Shown here: in pieces, positions 58,016 through 64,000 of the stretch | Layout: each line of letters opens with the position of its first letter | Numbering within the stretch: the stretch's first letter is position 1 | The notes under the pieces: model-generated | Told to the model about the DNA's origin: nothing | What the model saw: only the letters and a program-made list of their open reading frames with translations | Database searches by the model: none | Program-made: the position numbers and the translations under genes | Assembly (NCBI GenBank): GCA_021732005.1 | Contig: JAKFVT010000056.1 | Span: 78,402 to 142,401 of the forward strand | Length of the DNA: 64,000 bases | Reading direction: 5' to 3' | From: Mycobacterium sp. | GTDB taxonomy: Bacteria > Actinomycetota > Actinomycetes > Mycobacteriales > Mycobacteriaceae

Positions 58016-58701
58016 GTGTTGGCGGGTGGGTCGATCCGCACCACGCTGGTCACCTCGAGGGTGGGTATCGACCCTGTGCCGGAATAGGTTTGGCCCGCCG
58101 GCGCCGTGCCCACCACCCGCAGCCAGGTGTTCTCCGGCATCGCGGCCGCCGCCTGCGCCGCCGGTCCGGCCAGGTGCAGGCGGGCCAGTTGAGCGTCGGC
58201 GGCACAACAGACGATCACGATCTTGGCCAAGTCGACGCGATCGCCGTCGCGCATGGTGAAACCGGTTGTGGTGATCGGGTGGTCGTCCAGGCCGCCGACC
58301 TTGCCGACAGCCACCCGCATCAACACCTCGGGCAGCGACAACGACGGCGAGGGCCCGGGCGGCAGCGGCGGGAATGACCGTGCGATCGACACCGTCGCGG
58401 GAGCGGCGGCCCGCGCGCTCAACGCCGGTGGCACCACAAAGATCAGCAGGATCACCGGCAGCACCAACAGCCAGACGATGCCGTTGCGGTGATGGTGACC
58501 GCCGTGCTCGTGGTGGGGGCCGCCGCGCCGGACGTCGCGGGCGATCGCGGTCAATGCCAGCCCGAGCAGCACGACGGCCGAGATCGCCAGCCACGGCAGC
58601 ATTCCCGGTTTGACGTATCGCGTGTAGGCCCCGGTGACCGTGACCATCACCAGGGCGATCCCGACGATCAGAAGCAGCGTGTTCTCGGTTTCGCGCCTCA
58701 C
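58006..58701 (-). CDS. TIGR03943-family putative permease subunit
   Basis: A 231-residue protein with two N-terminal transmembrane helices (about residues 10-28 and 35-55), a His-rich cytoplasmic loop (HHEHGGHHHRN), a third helix (about 75-95), then a soluble domain with the conserved GFTMRDGDRVDLAKIVIVCCAADAQ region. Family members pair with DUF318 permeases, as here: GTG 58701 overlaps the permease stop. The Cys pair and His cluster suggest metal or metalloid handling, but transport substrate is unproven. Confidence 0.85.
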   Translation of the reverse strand: MRRETENTLLLIVGIALVMVTVTGAYTRYVKPGMLPWLAISAVVLLGLALTAIARDVRRGGPHHEHGGHHHRNGIVWLLVLPVILLIFVVPPALSARAAAPATVSIARSFPPLPPGPSPSLSLPEVLMRVAVGKVGGLDDHPITTTGFTMRDGDRVDLAKIVIVCCAADAQLARLHLAGPAAQAAAAMPENTWLRVVGTAPAGQTYSGTGSIPTLEVTSVVRIDPPANTYG

Positions 58702-59675
58702 AACAGCACCAGCCCGACTGCCGTCGCCAGCACCGTCGCCACCACCAGGGTGGCCGGGGCGAAGCGCAGCGCAAAACTCCGGCCGAACAAACCGGCTTGC
58801 ATGGCAACAAGTTTCACGTCGACGGCCGGCCCGACCACAAGGAAAACCAGCCGCGGCACCAGCGGCACCATGGTGAGGCTGGCCGCGACGAAGGCGTCGG
58901 CCTCCGAGCACAGCGCCAGCACGAACGCCAGCAGCGCCATGGTGATCACGCCGATCACCAGGTGGCCGGCCACATGCTCGAATACCCACGGCGGCACCAC
59001 GACGCGCAACGTGGCGGCGGCTGCGGCGCCGATCACCAGATAGGAGCCGGCCTGCAGGAAGTCGTGCCGGGCGGCTTCGGTGAACGCGACCCAGCGGGAT
59101 TGATCCGCGTCGTCGGAGCGGGGCAGCCTGCGGGTGACCCAACCCGGCCGGCCCCACCGCGACCACAACATCCCCATCACCACAGCGGTCGCCAACGATG
59201 CGGCGCAGCGGGCGGCCACCATCTCGGGTTGACCGGGGAAAGCCACCGCGGTGGCCACCAGCACCACCGGATTGATCGCCGGCGCACTGAGCATGAACGT
59301 CAGCGCCGCCGCACCGGTGGCGCCGTCGCCGAACAGGCGCCGGGCCACCGGAACCGACCCGCACTCACACCCCGGCAGTGCCGCACCGGCCACGCCCGCG
59401 GCGAGCACCGCCGCGGGTGCGCGGCGAGGCAGCCACCGAGCCAGCCGCTGCGGGGACACGAAGGCGGCGATCAGCCCGCTGATCACCACGCCGAGCACCA
59501 GAAACGGCACAGCCTGCAGAAACACCCCGGCGAACACGGTTCCCGCGGTGGACAGCCGCGGATCACTCGCGACCCCGTCGCGCATCCAGGTTCCCGCCAG
59601 CGCGCACACCACCAATGCGGCCACCAGCACCTCGGTGGAGGTCACCAGGCGCCGGCGCGGGGACGTGACGGTCAT
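58698..59675 (-). CDS. DUF318/UPF0718 family permease
   Basis: A 325-residue integral membrane protein with about eight hydrophobic helices. It carries the family CxC motif in ALPGCECGSVPVARRL and a second conserved ALCSEADAFVA segment. It partners with the TIGR03943 protein encoded by the next gene. ATG 59675 is chosen, with ATG 59684 nine bases upstream also possible. Divergent from lpqL with 55 bases between starts. Substrate unknown. Confidence 0.88.
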   Translation of the reverse strand: MTVTSPRRRLVTSTEVLVAALVVCALAGTWMRDGVASDPRLSTAGTVFAGVFLQAVPFLVLGVVISGLIAAFVSPQRLARWLPRRAPAAVLAAGVAGAALPGCECGSVPVARRLFGDGATGAAALTFMLSAPAINPVVLVATAVAFPGQPEMVAARCAASLATAVVMGMLWSRWGRPGWVTRRLPRSDDADQSRWVAFTEAARHDFLQAGSYLVIGAAAAATLRVVVPPWVFEHVAGHLVIGVITMALLAFVLALCSEADAFVAASLTMVPLVPRLVFLVVGPAVDVKLVAMQAGLFGRSFALRFAPATLVVATVLATAVGLVLL

Positions 59676-59730
59676 CGGGCACATGGTGCCACCCGAACCT
59701 GCGCACTCGCCGATACGTACCCTGGGCGCG

Positions 59731-61221
59731 ATGAAGCACAGACACGTGGCCGTCGCCCTGGCCGTCGCCGTGGTCGCGTTGGCGGGATGCAACCGGCCGG
59801 CCGACTCCGGGCAACCGGCATCCCCGGCCAAGGCCGCCGCGCAGTTCGCCGACGAACTCCGCCAGCGGGTCACCACCGACGCCATGATGGCGCACCTGCA
59901 GAAGCTTCAGGACATCGCCAACGCCAATAACGGCACCAGGGCGGTGGGCACCCCCGGCTTCGATGCCAGCGTCGACTATGTGGCCGGTGTGCTGCGCTCG
60001 AAGGGGTTCGACGTCCAAACCCCCGAGTTCCAGGCCAAGGTGTTCAAGGCCGGCAAACCGGAGTTGCGGGTGGGCGGTGACACCGTCAGCGCGCAGGCCG
60101 CCGAATTCAGCCTCTCCACCCCGCCGCAGGGCGTCACCGGACCGTTGATCGCCGCCCCCGCGGACGACACGCCAGGCTGCGCGCCGGCCGACTACGACGG
60201 TCTTGGCGTCCAAGGCGCGGTGATTCTCGTCGACCGGGGTAGTTGCCCCTTCTCCGATAAGCAGGCCATCGCGGCCAAGCTCGGCGCGGTCGCGATGGTG
60301 GTAGCCGACAACGTCGACGAGCCCGCGATGGGCGCCACCCTCGGCGAGGCCACCGACGTCAAGATCCCGGTGGTCGGCGTGAGCAAGGCCGACGGCGCGC
60401 GGCTGCGCGCCAATCCCGGACCGACGATGCTCAAGCTCGAGGCCAACACCCAATTGGTCAACGCGCGCAATGTCATTGCGCAGACCAAGACCGGGTCGAC
60501 CACTGACGTGATCATGACCGGCGCCCACCTGGACAGCGTTCCCGAAGGGCCCGGCATCAACGACAACGGCTCCGGGGTGGCAGCGGTGCTGGAGACCGCC
60601 GTGCAGCTCGGCCCCAACCCCGATGTGAAAAACGCTGTGCGATTCGCGTTCTGGGGTGCCGAGGAGCTTGGCACGATCGGATCCAGCAAGTACATCGAGT
60701 CGCTGAATGTGGACCAGCTCAAGGACATTGCGCTGTATTTGAACTACGACATGATCGGCTCACCCAACCCCGGCTACTTCACCTACGACGGTGACCAGTC
60801 CACCGCCCCGGGCCGCGGGGAGCGGGCCCCGCGCGTGCCGGAGGGGTCGGCGGGTATCGAGCGGACCTTGGTCGCCTACCTGAAATCGGCCGGAAAGACG
60901 GCCCAGGACACGTCTTTCGACGGCCGGTCGGATTACGACGCGTTCACCAAGGCCGGCATTCCCTCTGGTGGCTTGTTCTCCGGGGCGGAGGAGAACAAGA
61001 CCGCCGATCAGCAGAAGCTGTGGGGTGGTACCGCCGACGCGCCATTCGATCCGAACTATCACAAGGCAACCGACACCATCGATCACGTCGACAAGGCCGC
61101 GCTGGGCATCCTCGGCGGGGGAGTCGTGTTCTCCGTCGGGCTCTACGCCCAGGACATCGAGGGCCGCAACGGGATTCCGATCCGGGATGACCGCACTCGG
61201 CACGCCGGCACGGTGTCGTAA
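59731..61221 (+). CDS. lpqL: LpqL lipoprotein aminopeptidase (M28 family)
   Basis: A 496-residue lipoprotein; the signal peptide ends LALAGC with the modified Cys near residue 17. A protease-associated (PA) insert domain (GPLIAAPADDTPGCAPADYDGLGVQGAVILVDRGSCPFSDKQ region) precedes the metallopeptidase core. Zinc-site motifs are GAHLDSVPEGPGINDNGSG, FAFWGAEELG and YLNYDMIG, with the late HKATDTIDH His. ATG 59731 is preferred because it starts at the signal peptide, although the frame is open further up. It is the M. tuberculosis neighbour of thiG (Rv0418). Confidence 0.94.
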   Translation: MKHRHVAVALAVAVVALAGCNRPADSGQPASPAKAAAQFADELRQRVTTDAMMAHLQKLQDIANANNGTRAVGTPGFDASVDYVAGVLRSKGFDVQTPEFQAKVFKAGKPELRVGGDTVSAQAAEFSLSTPPQGVTGPLIAAPADDTPGCAPADYDGLGVQGAVILVDRGSCPFSDKQAIAAKLGAVAMVVADNVDEPAMGATLGEATDVKIPVVGVSKADGARLRANPGPTMLKLEANTQLVNARNVIAQTKTGSTTDVIMTGAHLDSVPEGPGINDNGSGVAAVLETAVQLGPNPDVKNAVRFAFWGAEELGTIGSSKYIESLNVDQLKDIALYLNYDMIGSPNPGYFTYDGDQSTAPGRGERAPRVPEGSAGIERTLVAYLKSAGKTAQDTSFDGRSDYDAFTKAGIPSGGLFSGAEENKTADQQKLWGGTADAPFDPNYHKATDTIDHVDKAALGILGGGVVFSVGLYAQDIEGRNGIPIRDDRTRHAGTVS

Positions 61222-61227
61222 TGCGTT

Positions 61228-61281
61228 GAGACCGTATCCAGATCCACATTTCGGCGGAGATGTGGATCTGAGCGCGGTGTC
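61228..61281. terminator. bidirectional hairpin between lpqL and the NCS2 permease gene
   Basis: AGATCCACAT (61240-61249) and ATGTGGATCT (61260-61269) pair perfectly across a 10-base loop. Outer bases 61228-61234 also pair with 61275-61281 with two mismatches. It separates convergent genes and reaches into the permease stop codon. There is no T run, so terminator function is inferred from location and shape. Confidence 0.6.
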
Positions 61282-62533
61282 AATGCCGTGAGCGCAGCAC
61301 ACCCAACGCCCGCATGCCGTGGTAGATGACGAGTGCGGCGATCGAACCGAGCGCAATACCGGTGAACGTGAGATCGCCGATTTTCCAGGTGAAGTCGGCG
61401 ATGCCGATGATCAGTGCGATCGCGGCGGTCATCTGGTTGATCGGCAGACTGAAGTCCACCCGATTGGTCAGCCAGATGCGCACGCCCAGCACGCCGACCA
61501 AACCGTAGAGCACGATCGTCGCACCGCCGAGCACGCCGGGCGGGATCGCCGAGATCGTCGCTCCGACCTTGGGGCACAACGCCAATAGGATCGCGGTCAC
61601 ACCCGCCACCCAATAGGCGGCGGTGGAGTAGACCCGGGTGGCGGCCATCACGCCGATGTTCTCGGCGTAGGTGGTGGTGGCTGAGCCGCCGCCGAAACCG
61701 GCCAGCACGGTCGCGACACCGTCGGCCGCCAGCGCGCGGCCGGTCAGCGGGTCGGTGTCGACCCCGGTCATCTGGCCCACCGATTTCACGTGCCCGATGT
61801 TCTCGGCGATCAGCGCGATCACCGCGGGCAGGAACATCGGCAGGACCGACAGGTTCAGCGTCGGTGTCTGGAACTTCGGCAGTCCGATCCAGCCGGCCGC
61901 CGCGATCGCCGCGGTGTCCACCTGACCGAGGCCCAGCGCCAACAGATAGCCGGCGACCACGGCCAAAAAGATCGCCAGTCGTCCGATGATGCCGCGAAAG
62001 AACGCTAGCGCCGCGACCAGCAGCACCAGCGTGACGATGCCGACCAGCGGGCCCTTGTCGAAATTCGTCTTGGCGGCCGGTGCCAGGTTGAACCCGATCA
62101 GCGCGACGATGGCACCGGTGACGACCGGCGGCAGCGCGATGTCGATCCAACGGGTGCCGGCAAGGTGCACGGCCAGACCGATGACGATCAGCAGCGCCCC
62201 GACCGCGATCAGCCCGCCCAGCGCGCTGCCGGCTCCGTGCGAGGCCACCGCCGCGGTCACCGGGGCTATCACCGAGAAGCTGGAGCCGAGATAGCTGGGC
62301 AGCCGGTTGCCGGTGATCACCAGAAAAAGCAGCGTCCCGATACCGGAGAACAGCAGCGTGGTGGCCGGTGGGAAGCCGGTGAGCACCGGGACCAGGAAGG
62401 TGGCACCGAACATCGCGACCACATGCTGAGCCCCGATGCCGAGCGTGCGCGGCCAGCTCAAACGTTCGTGTGGGGCGACGACGAAGGCGTCGTCGGCGCG
62501 GGTCTCAACCGGGGTCCAGGTCAACGGAATCAC
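61280..62533 (-). CDS. uracil-xanthine permease (NCS2/NAT family)
   Basis: A 417-residue transporter with about 14 hydrophobic segments. The nucleobase-transporter signature is present as ENIGVMAATR (E-N-x-G-x4-T-R), preceded by the GQMTGVDTDPLTGRALAADG region. It should import uracil or a related base by proton symport. GTG 62533 is chosen because the sequence VIPLTWTPVETRADDAFVVAPHERLSWPRTL before helix 1 fits UraA-type N-termini. It is convergent with lpqL. Confidence 0.9.
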   Translation of the reverse strand: MIPLTWTPVETRADDAFVVAPHERLSWPRTLGIGAQHVVAMFGATFLVPVLTGFPPATTLLFSGIGTLLFLVITGNRLPSYLGSSFSVIAPVTAAVASHGAGSALGGLIAVGALLIVIGLAVHLAGTRWIDIALPPVVTGAIVALIGFNLAPAAKTNFDKGPLVGIVTLVLLVAALAFFRGIIGRLAIFLAVVAGYLLALGLGQVDTAAIAAAGWIGLPKFQTPTLNLSVLPMFLPAVIALIAENIGHVKSVGQMTGVDTDPLTGRALAADGVATVLAGFGGGSATTTYAENIGVMAATRVYSTAAYWVAGVTAILLALCPKVGATISAIPPGVLGGATIVLYGLVGVLGVRIWLTNRVDFSLPINQMTAAIALIIGIADFTWKIGDLTFTGIALGSIAALVIYHGMRALGVLRSRH

Positions 62534-62741
62534 GGTCTGAAACTCAACCGCATCGAGGGCTTGGCCGCACGCCGTATCCACGAAGTGGTCGGCGGTCGCG
62601 CCCGGCCATTGAACCGAATCGCGGCGTGAACCGTGTCGTTCTGTGTTGATGTTCACCTGACGCAGCCTTCTTGCTGCTTGCCATCGACGGTAGGCGGTCG
62701 AGGGTCCGAAACCCTCTTTGTCGAGGAGAGGTTTCGAGGAA

Positions 62742-64000
62742 ATGGTTGCGTCGCAACAGAAGATGACGGCTGCGATTTTGACGGTGGGGGTGTTGGCCGG
62801 CGCGGGTGTGATGGCACCTGGTGCGCTACAACCTGAGGTGCGCCCGATAGCCACCGGCAGCGAGCACATTTCGGGTCAGGCGTTGGTCTCCGTCGTCAGG
62901 TCGTATCCGTTGTTCGCGGTGGCCCCGGCACCGGCGGCGATGCGCACCCGCAGCCGCTCCCGCGGCGTCGACGCCGGGATTCCGCCCGCGATCTCAACCA
63001 CTCCTCCACTGCGGGGCCCAATTGCCTTCTCTCGCAGCACTTCTTCGCGTTCCATCACGGCATCGCGAGTCCTGGCTACGCCAGCGGTGCACCCGTCGGC
63101 ATCGCAGGGCGGCTCGGTGGACAAGGCGTTAACGGCGATACCGGTCGCCACAAGGGCTCCCGCCGATGTGATCGGCGACTTCGTTCGGATCTTCGTCGGA
63201 AACGGTGGGCCGGGACAGAACGCCGGCTTGCTCGTCGGCAACGGTGGCGACGGTCTGCCCGGGCAGAACGGTGGCCGGGGCGGCCTGTTGTTCGGAAACG
63301 GAGGCAACGGCGGTGCCGGAGTGGGTGGACAGGCGGGCGGCAACGGCGGCAATGCGGGTCTGTTCGGCAACGGTGGCGCGGGTGGATCGGTAAGCGCCAC
63401 CAACGACGTCGCCATCGGCGGTAACGGGGGTAACGGCGGGCACGGCGGCATCATCGCCGGCAACGGTGGTGGCGGCGGCCGTGGCGCGACGGGTCTCAGC
63501 GACGACCAGGACGTGGTCGGCGGTCGCGGCGGGCGCGGCGGCGACGGTGGCCTGGTGAGCGGAAGCGGCGGAGCCGGGGGCGACGGCGGTGGCGGCCTGA
63601 GCGAGACCGGCAACGCGACCGGCGGGACGGGCGGTCGCGGTGGAAACGGCGGGATCGCGTCCGGTAATGCCGGTGACGGCGGTCTCGGCGGCAATGTCGA
63701 AACCAGTGTCGGACATGCCGTTGGCGGCGCAGGCGGCAACGGCGGCCACAGCGGCGTCTCCGGCATCGGCGGGGACGGCGGCAATGGCGGACGTGCGGTC
63801 ACCAGCGGCGGTGACGCAACCGGCGGCGCGGGCGGCGACGCCGGCAGTGGCGGGGTGTTCGGCAACGGGCCGGGCGCCGGCGGATCGGGTGGCAACGGGG
63901 GGCGGGCCACCAGCGCCGGCGGGGTGAATGCCCCGGGAACGGCCACCGGCGGTGCCGGCGGCAACGGTGCGGCCGGTGCCCCCGGACAAGCGGGCGGCCC
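62742..64000 (+). CDS. PGRS-type glycine-rich secreted protein lacking a PE domain (partial, C-terminus outside window)
   Basis: An open frame from ATG 62742 to the window end. The start MVASQQKMTAAILTVGVLAGAGVMAPGALQ looks like a signal peptide. A non-repetitive segment follows to about residue 140, then GGNGG-, GNGGAG- and GGRGG-type repeats dominate, with interruptions of non-Gly blocks (NATGGTGG, VETSVGHAVGG). No PE domain (PxE, about 110 residues) precedes the repeats. GAGGA sits two bases before ATG 62742, and GAGGAG about 14 bases before. Surface or cell-wall location is expected. Confidence 0.85.
   Translation, partial: MVASQQKMTAAILTVGVLAGAGVMAPGALQPEVRPIATGSEHISGQALVSVVRSYPLFAVAPAPAAMRTRSRSRGVDAGIPPAISTTPPLRGPIAFSRSTSSRSITASRVLATPAVHPSASQGGSVDKALTAIPVATRAPADVIGDFVRIFVGNGGPGQNAGLLVGNGGDGLPGQNGGRGGLLFGNGGNGGAGVGGQAGGNGGNAGLFGNGGAGGSVSATNDVAIGGNGGNGGHGGIIAGNGGGGGRGATGLSDDQDVVGGRGGRGGDGGLVSGSGGAGGDGGGGLSETGNATGGTGGRGGNGGIASGNAGDGGLGGNVETSVGHAVGGAGGNGGHSGVSGIGGDGGNGGRAVTSGGDATGGAGGDAGSGGVFGNGPGAGGSGGNGGRATSAGGVNAPGTATGGAGGNGAAGAPGQAGG

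Noticed and set aside
59251..59730. N-terminal extension of LpqL over the DUF318 permease gene
   Set aside because: The region is coding on the opposite strand and a lipoprotein signal starts precisely at ATG 59731.
62742..63200. Possible PE domain before the PGRS repeats
   Set aside because: No helical hairpin with the Pro-x-Glu pattern; the N-terminus instead looks like a cleavable signal peptide.
62876..63964. Long proline-rich reading frame antisense to the PGRS gene
   Set aside because: It is the mirror of Gly-rich codons (GGC/GCC), with no start context or ribosome site; a compositional artefact.
1..64000. tRNA, rRNA, CRISPR arrays, prophage
   Set aside because: None recognised on reading the sequence; a tRNAscan-SE, Infernal and CRISPR scan would settle it.

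Overview
The window is chromosomal DNA of a mycobacterium, most likely an environmental, rapid-growing Mycolicibacterium-type species. The evidence is high-GC DNA with frequent GTG and some TTG starts, dense GTGA/ATGA gene overlaps, a coenzyme F420-dependent glucose-6-phosphate dehydrogenase (fgd1), a rubredoxin-kinase-TPR PknG with its GlnH and GlnX partners, and a glycine-rich PGRS-type protein. Gene order follows M. tuberculosis in blocks: M50 protease / hypothetical / purA / hotdog protein; purT / rhodanese / metZ; MBL hydrolase / fgd1 ... pta ... ackA / pknG / glnH / glnX / mutT3 / thiE / thiO-thiS-thiG / lpqL. No rRNA, tRNA, CRISPR array, prophage or complete insertion sequence was seen.

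Layout. 1-4.4 kb: a four-gene lipid/aldehyde operon (alpha/beta hydrolase, acyl-CoA ligase, aldehyde dehydrogenase, SDR). 4.5-8.8 kb: membrane protease, purA and neighbours. 8.7-14.4 kb: cytochrome P450, an MmpL/YdfJ-type transporter divergent from a MarR regulator, and an exported alkaline-phosphatase-superfamily protein. 14.4-22.6 kb: housekeeping genes (ATPase, purT, rhodanese, metZ, SDR, GNAT, MBL hydrolase, fgd1).

22.6-44.5 kb is the striking region. fgd1, pta and ackA are adjacent in M. tuberculosis. Here they are separated by two blocks of polysaccharide genes. Between fgd1 and pta lies a synthase module on the minus strand: an unknown polytopic protein, a BcsA-like processive GT2, a BcsB-like periplasmic protein and a GT-C-like membrane protein. 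Between pta and ackA lie a plus-strand operon (GT4, sugar epimerase/dehydratase, GT4, GT2, GH-A lipoprotein), a minus-strand Wzz-kinase / Wzy / GT2 / Wzx operon, and a second BcsB-like gene that runs into ackA. My reading is that this is a composite exopolysaccharide locus combining synthase-dependent and Wzx/Wzy-dependent logic. Its product is unknown, and it is the best candidate here for an undescribed system.

45-62.5 kb: DUF899 protein, an ArsR-SRPBCC pair with visible palindromic operators, a DUF559-type gene bracketed by an 18-nt direct repeat, CtaG-like protein, the pknG-glnH-glnX signalling operon, Nudix, thiamine genes with a TPP riboswitch, a GDSL hydrolase, a TIGR03943/DUF318 permease pair, LpqL and a uracil/xanthine permease. 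62.7-64 kb: the start of a PGRS-type protein with no PE domain, cut by the window end.

Short repeats stand out: two 34-18-34 nt palindromic elements (20.2 and 48.2 kb) and a MIRU-like 33-nt element at the start of two genes, tandemly duplicated upstream of glnH.
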